Positions 14,970-25,011 are shown, numbered from the stretch's first letter. The stretch is 34,335 bases of DNA from Singulisphaera sp. (GCA_027451445.1 DAIDJG010000123.1:1-34335); one strand, 5' to 3'. Translations and numbers: made by a program. Notes: a model not told the origin generated them from the letters alone.

Positions 14970-15221
14970 ATGAGCCAGATCACGGTGACGGTCCCCGATG
15001 AAACGCTGTTGGCGCTCGGAATGACCCCGAACCAACTCGGGGACGAACTACGGTTGGCGGGCGCCGTAAAACTCTATGAGATCGGCCGGCTCTCATCCGG
15101 AGCAGCCGCTCGACTGGCCGGCATTCCGAAGCCGGCCTTTCTGGAGAAGCTTGCCGACTACGGTGTCGACACGTTCAACCTCAGCGATGCCGAGCTCGCC
15201 CAGGAGACGCGCCTTGGCTGA
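14970..15221 (+). CDS. UPF0175-family antitoxin
   Basis: The 83-residue protein starts MSQITVTVPDETLLALGMTP and contains the UPF0175 pattern: LGDELRLAGAVKLYEIGRLSS followed by GAAARLAGIPKPAFLEKLADYG, a helix-turn-helix-like region, and the tail VDTFNLSDAELAQE. This family is usually the antitoxin partner of PIN-like DUF3368 toxins. The start has a strong GGAGGG seven bases upstream. Its last 8 bp overlap the toxin start, so the two are translationally coupled. The antitoxin probably represses its own promoter, but no operator is evident in the 61 bp after mrp. Confidence 0.9.
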   Translation: MSQITVTVPDETLLALGMTPNQLGDELRLAGAVKLYEIGRLSSGAAARLAGIPKPAFLEKLADYGVDTFNLSDAELAQETRLG

Positions 15222-15702
15222 GTATGTGGTGAACACGTCTCCGATTCAGTATCTTCACCAGATCGGGCAACTCGATCTTCTTCCCACCCTTCTGAATCAC
15301 GTTTTGGTACCGCCAGCGGTCGCGACCGAGTTGGCAGCGGGTCGCGCGATCGGGGTCGACTTGCCCGACCTGGCCGCCCACGGATGGTTGACGATTCGTG
15401 CGCCGTCGGGTGGTTCGCCTGTGCCGGACACGATTACTCTCGGACCTGGCGAGACTGAGGTAATCGCGTTAACTATGGAATGCGGCGATGCCGTCGCGGT
15501 CCTCGATGATCGCGTCGCCCGACAGTTTGCCCTTTCACTCGGCTTGCGGATCACGGGAACACTTGGACTCTTGCTAGACGCGAAGCAAGCCGGCATGTTG
15601 CCTTCGATGACAGTCGCCGTCGACCGACTCGAAAGACACGGATTTCGAATCTCCAACGCAACACGTGCAACAGTGCTCAGGCTTGCGGGCGAACAATCGT
15701 GA
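15214..15702 (+). CDS. DUF3368 PIN-like toxin
   Basis: The 162-residue protein opens LAEYVVNTSPIQYLHQIGQL, matching the DUF3368 N-terminus. LVPPAVATELAAGR, then LGPGETEVIALTMECGDAVAVLDDRVARQFA carry the acidic residues expected in a PIN fold (E of PGETE, DD of VLDD). The first acidic position is Asn (VNTSP), which as far as I know is common in DUF3368. GITG-like RITGTLGLLLDAKQAG is also typical. PIN toxins are metal-dependent ribonucleases; activity here is inference. I chose TTG 15214 because AGGAG lies 7 nt upstream; GTG 15226 or 15229 are alternatives. Confidence 0.88.
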   Translation: MAEYVVNTSPIQYLHQIGQLDLLPTLLNHVLVPPAVATELAAGRAIGVDLPDLAAHGWLTIRAPSGGSPVPDTITLGPGETEVIALTMECGDAVAVLDDRVARQFALSLGLRITGTLGLLLDAKQAGMLPSMTVAVDRLERHGFRISNATRATVLRLAGEQS

Positions 15703-15780
15703 CTTCAAGCACCCCGAAATATGAGCCTCTTCAGCTCACGTCAACGGCCCCATCACACTCGCAAAGACCGCTATTACTAT

Positions 15781-16626
15781 TCAATAGGATTTCAACCTAA
15801 GCACTTTCGCATAAACGTCGAGCTTCTCGCCCACCGACAGCCGCCGCGAGCCCTCCGCATTGTGGTGCAGCACGACCAACGTCGTATCGTCATCAAACGG
15901 CTCACCGCCGCGATGCGCGGCCACGCCGGCCAGCATGGCACGCCCGAACGTGCGCGGATTGCCCGGCTCGAGGCCACGGGCCAGGGCGATGAGCCCGTCT
16001 TCGCCGAACAGACGGCCCGACGAATCGGAAGCCTCCGTCAGGGCGTCGGTGTAAATCAACACCAGATCGCCGGGTGCCAGGGTCAAGGCAAACTGGTGAT
16101 AGCTCGAATGTTCGTCGATACCGAACGGCAGGTTGCCTGGCGCCATCTCGCCGGTTTGCATGAAGACCCATTCCCGATCCGTGGCGCGGTACCAAAGCGG
16201 GCGAGGGTGGCCGGCGTTGCAAACGGTCAAACTTCGTTCGCTTGCGAGGTAGGTCGCGACGATCGCCGTCGCGAACCGCCGCCACTGGGCCAGGTCGGCG
16301 AATTCTTGATTCAGAGACTCCACAAACCGTATTTGGCTCTTCGTGTTAATATGTTTCCGCATCAGCGTCCGAAGCGACGTCGAGAACTCAGCGACGCTTT
16401 CGCCGTGCCCCGAGATGTCGGCGACAACCAGGCGCGTGGTCAGCCCGCCGCCGCAGAGCGAGATGTAATGAACATCACCACCTTCCATGGCTCCCTGGTG
16501 CGGTTGGCTAGACACCCAAAGGTCGAGACCCGGCATGGCGACGGCCTCCTCGACGGCCTGGTTGCCGCCGCGGATCTCCATGCACTGCATGATGCGTTCT
16601 TCGGGCTCGCCGGACGTCGGATTCAT
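15781..16626 (-). CDS. SpoIIE-type PP2C serine/threonine phosphatase
   Basis: The 281-residue protein is almost only a PPM/SpoIIE phosphatase domain. Metal-binding and core motifs are in order: EGGDVHYISLCGGG, VVADISGHGESVAEF, RFATAIVATYLASE, CNAGHPRPLWY, LAPGDLVLIYTDALTEA and FDDDTTLVVLHH. All expected aspartates are present, so it is probably active. Such enzymes dephosphorylate anti-sigma-factor antagonists or other phosphoproteins. No STAS or HPK-like partner is encoded nearby, and no sensory domain is attached. ATG 16626 has GAGGA at ideal spacing and lies 22 bp after the deacylase gene; a longer frame from 16767 would overlap that gene by about 120 bp. Confidence 0.92.
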   Translation of the reverse strand: MNPTSGEPEERIMQCMEIRGGNQAVEEAVAMPGLDLWVSSQPHQGAMEGGDVHYISLCGGGLTTRLVVADISGHGESVAEFSTSLRTLMRKHINTKSQIRFVESLNQEFADLAQWRRFATAIVATYLASERSLTVCNAGHPRPLWYRATDREWVFMQTGEMAPGNLPFGIDEHSSYHQFALTLAPGDLVLIYTDALTEASDSSGRLFGEDGLIALARGLEPGNPRTFGRAMLAGVAAHRGGEPFDDDTTLVVLHHNAEGSRRLSVGEKLDVYAKVLRLKSY

Positions 16627-16648
16627 GCAAATTCCTCTTGATCCATGA

Positions 16649-18208
16649 TCATCCGCGTCGCAAGGCTCGTCCAGGGGTTGCTCCTGTAGGTTCACCATTA
16701 TGCAGGACAAGTGTGCCGTTGACCAGAACGTGGTCGACGCCTTCGGCCAGGGTCCGGCCGCTCGCATAGGTTGAGCGGTCGGTAACGGTCGCCGGGTCGA
16801 AAACTGCGATATCGGCCGCGAAGCCTGGACGGAGCAGGCCGCGATCGGTTAGCCGGTAGCGCCGCGCTGCGTGAGTCGCGAGGTGGGTCACCGATTCGGC
16901 CCACGTGTAGTCGCCGAGCTCACGAGTGTGGTGGCCAAGGTAGCGGGCGAAGGCACCCCAGCCGCGAGGATGGGGAAACCCGCCGCGAAAAATGCCGTCG
17001 GAGCCGGCCATGTGCGCGGGGTGGCGAAGTATCGCCCGTAGGTCCTCGTCCGTGCGATCGCCATGGCGGAAGCCGACGATGCCTACGGCCATTCCCGAAG
17101 CAAGCAAGCTTTCGCACACGAAGTCACCGGGCGCCATTTTTGCGCGCGCGGCGGCTTCCGTTACGGTCAGACCCTCGGCCCAGCGCCAGTCGGGGTTTGC
17201 GGTCATGGCGATCGTCGTGGTATTCAGCGGGTAGGGCGTCGGGCTCGAAAACCAATCGGTGTTGAGCCGTTTCCGTACCGCGGGATCAGCCATGCGTTCC
17301 AGGGTCGCATCGATCCCGCCGGCCTGAACCCAGGGCGGAAGCGCCACCATGCCAAGGATGGTGCTGCCGGCGAGGTACGGGTAGGTGTCGAACGTCAGGT
17401 CGAAGCCCATCGACCGGCCTTGATCCATCAGCGGGATCAGCAGATCGGCGGGGCCATTGTAGTGCGAGACGTGGGAGGCCACGCCGGAGAGACGCGTGAT
17501 CTCATAAACCTCCTGCATCCCCGCGGAGGCCCTTGGGCCATACCCGCGCATGTGCGTGACGTAGACACCGTCGTCGGGGGCAATCACCGAACACAGAGCG
17601 GCGATTTCGCGGGCGTCCGCATAACGGCTCGGGATGTAGTCGAGCCCCGTCGAGAGGCCGACTGCCCCCTCGTCCATGCCCTGGCGGACCAGGGCTTGCA
17701 TGGCCTTGATCTCGTCGTCGGTGGCCGGACGCTCGTCGATGCCCATGACCTCCATGCGCACGTTGCCGTTCGGGATCAAGTACGCGACGTTGAGCGCGGT
17801 CCGCCGATCGACGTGGGTAAGGTACTCATCGACCGAGTTCCAGCAATAGTCGATGTCCGGATTGCCGTTGAATCCCGCGGTGTAGCGGCGCATGTAGTCC
17901 ATCGTCGCCGCGGACGCCGGCGCGAACGCGCTGCCGTCCTGGCCGAGGATGTACGTCGTCACCCCCTGGCGCAAGGCGGGCAAGTGGACTGGGTCCGCCA
18001 GAAGCATGGCATCGCCGTGGACGTGCGTATCGATGAACCCGGGCGCGACGTAACGGTCCGAGACGTCGACGACCATGGCTGCGGCGGCCTCATCGAGCCG
18101 GGCCACGGCGGCGACCTTGCCGTCGAGCACGCCGAGATCGGCGCGGTAGGGAGGGCCACCGCATCCGTCGATCACCCAGCCGCCCTTCAAAATCAGATCG
18201 AAATTCAC
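16649..18208 (-). CDS. N-acyl-D-amino-acid deacylase-like amidohydrolase
   Basis: The 519-residue protein is an amidohydrolase superfamily member. It has FDLILKGGWVIDGCGGPPYR at the start, the metal motif PGFIDTHVHGDAML, then VYVTHMRGYGPRA, ASHVSHYNGPAD, and the C-terminal HMAGSDGIFRGGFPHPRGWG followed by LRPGFAADIAVFDP. This order matches D-aminoacylase-type enzymes that remove acyl groups from N-acyl-D-amino acids. The segment where characterised D-aminoacylases have a zinc-binding Cys (GNCGFSxAP) reads GQDGSAFAPA here, so the metal site may be mononuclear or altered and the substrate is uncertain. I chose GTG 18208 because the family begins at this strand; GTG 18277 would add 23 unlikely residues. 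No signal peptide is seen. Confidence 0.85.
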   Translation of the reverse strand: MNFDLILKGGWVIDGCGGPPYRADLGVLDGKVAAVARLDEAAAAMVVDVSDRYVAPGFIDTHVHGDAMLLADPVHLPALRQGVTTYILGQDGSAFAPASAATMDYMRRYTAGFNGNPDIDYCWNSVDEYLTHVDRRTALNVAYLIPNGNVRMEVMGIDERPATDDEIKAMQALVRQGMDEGAVGLSTGLDYIPSRYADAREIAALCSVIAPDDGVYVTHMRGYGPRASAGMQEVYEITRLSGVASHVSHYNGPADLLIPLMDQGRSMGFDLTFDTYPYLAGSTILGMVALPPWVQAGGIDATLERMADPAVRKRLNTDWFSSPTPYPLNTTTIAMTANPDWRWAEGLTVTEAAARAKMAPGDFVCESLLASGMAVGIVGFRHGDRTDEDLRAILRHPAHMAGSDGIFRGGFPHPRGWGAFARYLGHHTRELGDYTWAESVTHLATHAARRYRLTDRGLLRPGFAADIAVFDPATVTDRSTYASGRTLAEGVDHVLVNGTLVLHNGEPTGATPGRALRRG

Positions 18209-18254
18209 GGCGTGCTCGCTTTGAGAAGTCGGATGGTAAGGTCGGAGTGTTTTG

Positions 18255-18303
18255 GAGGGCCGGTCACTGCCGGCCACGAATCGGCCGGCAATGACCGGCC
18301 CTC
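18255..18303. terminator. Strong 21-bp hairpin between DUF1501 and deacylase genes
   Basis: The left arm 18255-18275 and right arm 18283-18303 pair over 21 bp with one mismatch around a 7-base loop. It sits 46 bp after the stop of the DUF1501 gene and 47 bp before the deacylase start. No T-run follows. It may terminate or attenuate transcription, or stabilise the upstream mRNA end. Confidence 0.6.
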
Positions 18304-18348
18304 ACGGGTCGCGGCCACGCCGCATCAGTCAGGAAACGATCAACACGC

Positions 18349-19812
<1,464 letters not shown>

Positions 19813-19873
19813 CGCGTATCTCCCATGCAGGGTGGCCTGCCGTTCGGTCGGCAGTCGCCGTCCCTTGCGCAGA

Positions 19874-22800
19874 TTATTTGTTCAGAACTTCATCGAGGTT
19901 CATCAATTCGTTGGTCAACATCGTCCAGGCAGCCAGGGTCGACGGGTCGACGGTGGGATCTGGCTTCGACTCGCCGACGGCGATCAATTCCTGGGCGTCC
20001 TTGGCATTCGCTCGGTAGTAGTCGACGAGCTTCTTGATCGAGTCTTGAACGACCTGGTTTTCCTCGGGCCGGAGCGGCCGGGCCAACAGACGCTCGGCGA
20101 TAAACGCCGCGCGGCTCTCGTCGGTCGACCCGCCTTCCTTCAACGCATGCTGGGCGAGTGTGCGGGCGGCCTCGACGAACTGCGGATCGTTGAGGGTGAC
20201 GAGCGCCTGGAGCGGCGTATCGGTCCGCTCGCGCTTCACGGTGCAGACTTCGCGGCTGGGTGCGTTGAAGATGTCCATCGAGGCCGGCGGTGCGGCCCGC
20301 TTCCAGAACGTGTAGAGACTGCGACGGTAGAGGTTGTCGCCGCTGTCCGGCTTGTAGTCGCGGGTGTTGCTGCCGATCATGGCGACCGCTTCCCAGACGC
20401 CTTCCGGCTGGTACGGCTTGACGCTCGGGCCGCCGAGCTTGCGGACGAGCAGTCCGCTCGCGGCCAGGGCGTAGTCGCGGACCATCTCGGCGTCCATGCG
20501 GAACCGAGGCCCGCGCGAAAGGAGGCGGTTCTGGCTGTCCTTGGCAAGTTTTTCGGGTGTCGTGATCGCGGACTGGCGGTACGTCGACGACATGACGAGC
20601 ATTCGGAAGAAGCGTTTGATGTCCCAGCCCGACTCGCGGAAGTCGACGGCGAGCCAGTCGAGCAGCTCCTGATGCGACGGAAGCTCACCGCTCACGCCGA
20701 AGTCACCGGAAGTCCGTACCAGGCCGGTGCCGAAAAGTTCTTGCCAGAAGCGGTTCACGGTTACGCGCGCGGTCAGCGGATGCTCAGGCCGGAGGAGCCA
20801 CTGGGCCAGGCCCAATCGATTGCGCGGGTAGTCGTCGGGAAGGGCAGGCAAGGCGGAGGGTGTGGCAGGGGTTACAGGGTCGCGCCGCTTGTCGTAGTCG
20901 CCACGGAAAAGGAGGTAAGCCATGGGGGCCTCGGCCTTCTCCTGCATCACGTGGGCGATCGTGGCGCGCGACTTGATCGCACTTTGCTCGGACTCCAGGG
21001 TTCGCACCTTGGCCGCGAGGTCAAGGTAGGGCTGGTCGAGCGTGACGAGCCACCAATCGAAGAGCTCGTTCTTCTCGGCGTCCGAGCGTTCAGCCGCCGG
21101 ACGGCTGGCGAGCCAAATCGCGCGGGTTGTCCGCGCGATCCGTTCGACGTCCTGCCCTGGCAGGTTCCGCGCATAGACCCGAAGATCGGCGAGTGCGACA
21201 CCGTCCACTCTGGACTGCGTATGGCGCTGGGCGAGCTTCCAGGGGACGGTCGCCTTGATCGAATTCTTGAGGGTGTCCGCCGCGATGTCACGCTCCTGGA
21301 GCTGGCCGTTGACGTAGAGCTGGACACCGCCAGCGCGACCGGAACCGTCGTAAGTGACGAACAGGTGTTGCCACTCGCCGACCTTGAGGGCGTTGCGGGT
21401 GACGACCTTCAGGGCATCGCCGGGCCACTTGGATACGATGTGGGTCGCGAACTTGCCGTTTTCGAGCCAGAGGTCCCAGCCTCGGTAGTCGTGCTGATCG
21501 TCCATGCGAGCGAGCAGTGATCCGACAAGCTTCGCCCGGGGCAGCTTGACCCATGCGCCAAAGGAGAAAGGCTGGTCTTTCTCGAAGTCGCCCACCTCGG
21601 GGAGCTCAAGCTTCGTGCCAGGCTGCACGGCGAGCGCCTTGGCGTCGACGCGCCCCGGTTCCCAGCCGGCAGCGCTGACTCCGACCGTGCGGGACTGGCT
21701 GTCGAGCACCAGGCCCAGTGAATCCCCCTGCCCTTCATTCAATCGGCCCCAGAATCTGAGTCCTTCGTTCGGGACGAGCGCGGCAAGCGATTCGGCGGAG
21801 GTTGAGGCGAGCCACTTGTCGAAGTCGGGCCGGGCGGCTTGCTTACGGGTGTCGGCCTGCTTGCGCTCCTCGGCAAGTTCTTTGCCAAGCTGATCCCAGC
21901 GGTCTCGATCGGATGCAGCGGGAACGACAATCGTCGGCGGCGTATCCTTGATGTTGCCGTCCATCGCGGCCTGGGTCGTGTTGTTGAAGAACGCTGAGAG
22001 CGAGTAGAACTCCTTTTGGGAAAGCGGGTCGAACTTGTGATCGTGGCAGACCGCACAACCCGCGGTCAGACCCATCCAGACGACTGATGTCGTTTCGGTC
22101 CGGTCACGCGCGTACAGGACGAGGTATTCCTCGCTGATTGCGCCTCCTTCGCTCGTGGTGATGTTGCAACGGTTGAACCCGGACGCGATGCGCTGGTCGA
22201 GCGTCGGGTTCGGAAGCAGGTCGCCGGCCAGTTGCTCGATCGTAAACCGATCGAAGGGCTGATTGCGATTGAATGCGTTGATCACCGATTCCCGATAGGC
22301 CCAGATCTCGCGGTAGTTGTCAAAATGGATGCCGTGGGAGTCGGCATAGCGGGCGGCGTCAAGCCAGTATTTCGCGCGGTGCTCGCCCCAGTGAACCGAA
22401 TTCAGGTAGTGATCGACCAGCTTGCCGTAGGCCTCGGGGGATTGATCCTTCACAAACGCTTCGACCTCCGCCGGTTCGGGCGGCAATCCGGTCAGGTCAA
22501 GGCTCAAACGGCGGGCGAGTGTGCGACGATCGGCCTCGGGTGCCGGTGACAGGCCGGCGGCTTCCAGCTTCGCGAGCACGAAGTTGTCGATCGGATTCGT
22601 GATCCACGCGCCGTTCTTGACGGCGGGGGGTGCCGGCCTCTTGGGAGCAATCAAGGACCAGTGCGGCTGGTATTCCGCCCCGCCAGCGATCCAGCGCTTG
22701 AGGAGGTCCTTTTGCTCGGCGGTCAGCGCCTTCTTGGTCGCTGGAGGCGGCATCATCTCCTTCTTGTTTGCGGACAAGACACGTCCGATGAGCTCGCTCT

Positions 22801-23032
22801 CATCGGGTTTACCCGGCTCGATGGCCCCCATTTCGACCGCCGCTTCGCGCTTATCGAGCCGCAAATCCGCCTTGCGGCTCGCGCTATCCGGACCGTGGCA
22901 GGCAAAGCAGTTTTCGGCCAGGATCGGTCGGATGTCGCGATTGTATTCGATGCTCGCGTCGCCCCGGGCATAGCTCGCCGCACAAAGAGCGACCGTCAGC
23001 GTCAAGAGAGACGAGCGTGAACGTAACGCCAT
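19874..23032 (-). CDS. PSCyt1-DUF1549-LamG-DUF1553 secreted cytochrome-like protein
   Basis: The 1052-residue protein has a signal peptide (residues 1-25) and then a planctomycete cytochrome c domain (PSCyt1) with the haem motif CFACH at 42-46 and a possible distal ligand in KKEMMPPP. DUF1549 spans about 140-355 (NPIDNFVLAKLEAAGLSPAP, ADSHGIHFDNYREIWAYRES, GCAVCHDHKFDPL). A LamG/concanavalin-like domain covers about 420-630 (FGAWVKLPRAKLVGSLLARM, LYVNGQLQERD). DUF1553 covers about 735-1010 (NRFWQELFGTGLVRTSGDFG). GCAVCHDHK is a second CxxCH, so two haems are possible. Covalent haem attachment implies a location outside the cytoplasm; redox or carbohydrate-related roles are inference. GAGG lies 7 bases before the ATG. 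It is probably transcribed with the DUF1501 gene. Confidence 0.93.
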   Translation of the reverse strand: MALRSRSSLLTLTVALCAASYARGDASIEYNRDIRPILAENCFACHGPDSASRKADLRLDKREAAVEMGAIEPGKPDESELIGRVLSANKKEMMPPPATKKALTAEQKDLLKRWIAGGAEYQPHWSLIAPKRPAPPAVKNGAWITNPIDNFVLAKLEAAGLSPAPEADRRTLARRLSLDLTGLPPEPAEVEAFVKDQSPEAYGKLVDHYLNSVHWGEHRAKYWLDAARYADSHGIHFDNYREIWAYRESVINAFNRNQPFDRFTIEQLAGDLLPNPTLDQRIASGFNRCNITTSEGGAISEEYLVLYARDRTETTSVVWMGLTAGCAVCHDHKFDPLSQKEFYSLSAFFNNTTQAAMDGNIKDTPPTIVVPAASDRDRWDQLGKELAEERKQADTRKQAARPDFDKWLASTSAESLAALVPNEGLRFWGRLNEGQGDSLGLVLDSQSRTVGVSAAGWEPGRVDAKALAVQPGTKLELPEVGDFEKDQPFSFGAWVKLPRAKLVGSLLARMDDQHDYRGWDLWLENGKFATHIVSKWPGDALKVVTRNALKVGEWQHLFVTYDGSGRAGGVQLYVNGQLQERDIAADTLKNSIKATVPWKLAQRHTQSRVDGVALADLRVYARNLPGQDVERIARTTRAIWLASRPAAERSDAEKNELFDWWLVTLDQPYLDLAAKVRTLESEQSAIKSRATIAHVMQEKAEAPMAYLLFRGDYDKRRDPVTPATPSALPALPDDYPRNRLGLAQWLLRPEHPLTARVTVNRFWQELFGTGLVRTSGDFGVSGELPSHQELLDWLAVDFRESGWDIKRFFRMLVMSSTYRQSAITTPEKLAKDSQNRLLSRGPRFRMDAEMVRDYALAASGLLVRKLGGPSVKPYQPEGVWEAVAMIGSNTRDYKPDSGDNLYRRSLYTFWKRAAPPASMDIFNAPSREVCTVKRERTDTPLQALVTLNDPQFVEAARTLAQHALKEGGSTDESRAAFIAERLLARPLRPEENQVVQDSIKKLVDYYRANAKDAQELIAVGESKPDPTVDPSTLAAWTMLTNELMNLDEVLNK

Positions 23033-23076
23033 GTCGGAACCTCATGTGAATCGGCGGGAGGGAGATCTCAGGCGAG

Positions 23077-23112
23077 ACCCCACCTTCGGAAAGCGCGAGG
23101 CGGAGGTGGGGT
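23077..23112. terminator. 12-bp hairpin upstream of the PSCyt1 gene
   Basis: ACCCCACCTTCG (23077-23088) pairs with CGGAGGTGGGGT (23101-23112), including one G-T pair, around a 12-base loop. On the minus strand it lies 85 bp after the dehydratase stop and 45 bp before the PSCyt1 start. It may be a terminator or a 5' leader structure; no T-run is seen. Confidence 0.45.
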
Positions 23113-23196
23113 GGTCGGTTCAGGCAGGTTGTGGCTCTTTGATTGTAAAGCCAGGTTCATCAAAAATCCATCGTCAATTCCTCGGCTTTTGGAACG

Positions 23197-23577
23197 TCAC
23201 GAGTCTGACGAGCGCGACTTTTCCACTTTCACGAATTTGTTCGGTGTGCCTTCAAGGGCGCCGCCGGCCTCCGGTCTCCAAAAGACAACATCCTCAATTT
23301 TCCGAGCGAGCGCGAAATCCTTGTCCGTAATCCCGCCCGCCGAGTGCGTTTTCAACTTGATCGTGATCTTTGCCCAGCTCACCGACAGATCGGCATGATG
23401 CCAGGCCGCCTCGCACAGGAAGCCGACGGTGTTGACGACCTGGAGGGTCGTCTGCCAGCCATCCGTCGACACCTTGCGGCGCAGCCACCCTTCCTCAAGG
23501 AACCACTCGTTCAGGGACGAGCGCGTCAGCATCTCCGCGACTTCCTCGTCCGTGTAAACCTTCGGCTTATCACTCAT
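23197..23577 (-). CDS. Pterin-4-alpha-carbinolamine dehydratase
   Basis: The 126-residue protein matches the PCD/DCoH family (4a-hydroxytetrahydrobiopterin dehydratase), which dehydrates 4a-carbinolamine during pterin cofactor recycling. Visible family features are the N-terminal helix (YTDEEVAEMLTRS), GWLRRKVSTDGWQTTLQVVN, the active-site region FLCEAAWHHADLSVSWAKI and the C-terminal strand-helix ITIKLKTHSAGGITDKDFAL. The usual HHPD is HHAD here, but both histidines are kept. A charged tail of about 25 residues extends past the normal end. No aromatic amino acid hydroxylase is visible in the window, so the pterin-using partner is elsewhere or the enzyme has another role. GAGGA precedes the ATG by 8 bases. 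Confidence 0.9.
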   Translation of the reverse strand: MSDKPKVYTDEEVAEMLTRSSLNEWFLEEGWLRRKVSTDGWQTTLQVVNTVGFLCEAAWHHADLSVSWAKITIKLKTHSAGGITDKDFALARKIEDVVFWRPEAGGALEGTPNKFVKVEKSRSSDS

Positions 23578-23619
23578 GGTGCCAGTCCTCAGGCTCGAGT
23601 TGACACATTTCGAAATTCG

Positions 23620-23660
23620 CCCCTCAGCAGGGAGGGTTCACGGCCACCCTGCTGACGGGG
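23620..23660. terminator. Hairpin between the secreted protein gene and the dehydratase gene
   Basis: CCCCTCAGCAGGG (23620-23632) pairs with CCCTGCTGACGGGG (23647-23660) through 13 bp with a single bulged base. It lies about 44 bp after the stop of the minus-strand gene ending at 23704 and 43 bp before the next start, a good place for a terminator, though only TTT follows on one side. Confidence 0.5.
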
Positions 23661-23703
23661 GTTTGCTCGCTGTGAGGGCTGTGCGCGAGGCACGGCACCT
23701 CAA

Positions 23704-24822
23704 TTACTTGCCCGGTGACGGGGGCGGAGGCACTTTCTTGGTCACATCCTTCACGTCCATGCCCTCGAAGAACGCCTTGGCGTGTTCCGGACCGACGTTG
23801 GAGGCGACCGGCGGGGGAGGCTCTTTCCCAATCGATTCATCGCGCAGGGACACGAGCATGGGGTAAAGCGTCTTGTAAATCTCCTTCTGCCGCGGCGTCT
23901 TCGTCGCGCCGAACCGAAGGTTGTACGACTGCATAAAGCTCAACAATTCACCGAGCGACGCCTCAGGGCGCTTTTCGACGCCCGCGAGGAGCACGTCAAT
24001 CGCCGGCGTCTCGAGCATCCGGCACAGACCGTACGCCGCCTTCAGGAACTTATGAGCCTCGGTCCAATCGGGCGAGTTCTTCTTGTAGACCTGGTCGACT
24101 TTCTTCAAGAGGACGAGCAGTTTCTCCTCGGCCTTCTCGAGGGTCGCGCGGTCATAAGCACCCTTCTCCTGATTTTCTTTGCGGAGTTCCTGGACGATGG
24201 CGCGCATCTCGCTTCGCTCGGGCTCGAAGGCTTCCGTCCGCAGGGAGGCCGGCGCACCTCGCTTGGTCAGATCGTCGACGCTCACGGTAATCGCCTCGGT
24301 CGCGTACTGGAACGGAATGTCCCGAACGAGAGTTCCAGGGACCGTCGCCTTCGCCCCTTTGAGCACTTTCGTGTAGACGTTCGGGTTCGACAGCTCGTCG
24401 TAGACGACGTTCAGGGCGTCGCCGCTGGCCACGTCGGACGGTGTCGGATTATTCCGCAGGCGGTTATGAATCGTAGCCGCGGTTTCATTCCGCAGGTTCT
24501 GGCGATTGATCAGCGTCTGCTGATACCGCGCGTTCGCTTCCATCTGCGAGAGGAACATGTATTGATTGAACTCGATCGCAGTCTGCGTGTTGATCGAATT
24601 GGCAATGGCCGTCTGCTGATTGTAGACGCCGGCGCCGGCCGCCATGACGCCGAGTCCGCGAGCCACGTCTCCCCCATAGGTCGAGCCGCCGAAACCACCA
24701 CCTCCCCAACCTCCCCAACCGTAGCGGCCGTAGCCGGCCGGGTAGTATTGAGCCTGTGCGGATGCCGCCATCGCGGCCCACGCCGCCAAAATGAGCGCCG
24801 TTGATCGAAGCCCTCGCGTCAT
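23704..24822 (-). CDS. Secreted protein of unknown function with Gly/Tyr-rich N-terminus
   Basis: The 372-residue protein has a clear signal peptide (STALILAAWAAMAASAQA) with cleavage likely before QYYPAG. A low-complexity Gly/Tyr/Trp segment follows (GRYGWGGWGGGGFGGSTYGG). Next is an alpha-helical part rich in Asn and Gln (YNQQTAIANSINTQTAIEFN, RYQQTLINRQNLRNETAA). The rest is mixed and charged (ASLRTEAFEPERSEMRAIVQ, a coiled-coil-like EKAEEKLLVLLKKVDQVYKK). It ends in a proline-rich tail. I do not recognise a named domain; similar signal-Gly/Tyr-helical proteins occur in planctomycetes. GGGAG lies 9 bases before ATG. It is probably transcribed alone, bounded by the hairpin at 23620-23660. 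Confidence 0.8.
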   Translation of the reverse strand: MTRGLRSTALILAAWAAMAASAQAQYYPAGYGRYGWGGWGGGGFGGSTYGGDVARGLGVMAAGAGVYNQQTAIANSINTQTAIEFNQYMFLSQMEANARYQQTLINRQNLRNETAATIHNRLRNNPTPSDVASGDALNVVYDELSNPNVYTKVLKGAKATVPGTLVRDIPFQYATEAITVSVDDLTKRGAPASLRTEAFEPERSEMRAIVQELRKENQEKGAYDRATLEKAEEKLLVLLKKVDQVYKKNSPDWTEAHKFLKAAYGLCRMLETPAIDVLLAGVEKRPEASLGELLSFMQSYNLRFGATKTPRQKEIYKTLYPMLVSLRDESIGKEPPPPVASNVGPEHAKAFFEGMDVKDVTKKVPPPPSPGK

Positions 24823-25011
24823 CGGTGTAATCTCCCGGTGTCTGGAAGCAAACTTGATGGTTGCCGAAACCCTCGCGTCGAGCGACCGTCAATTATAACG
24901 GCGCGCACAGCTTATTCGACACACCTTCCAGGTCAGAAATATGTCGTGATCGGTGGGAACACAGCGGTTACGAAAGTTCGGATGGCGATCCCAACACGTT
25001 AATGGCAAATG

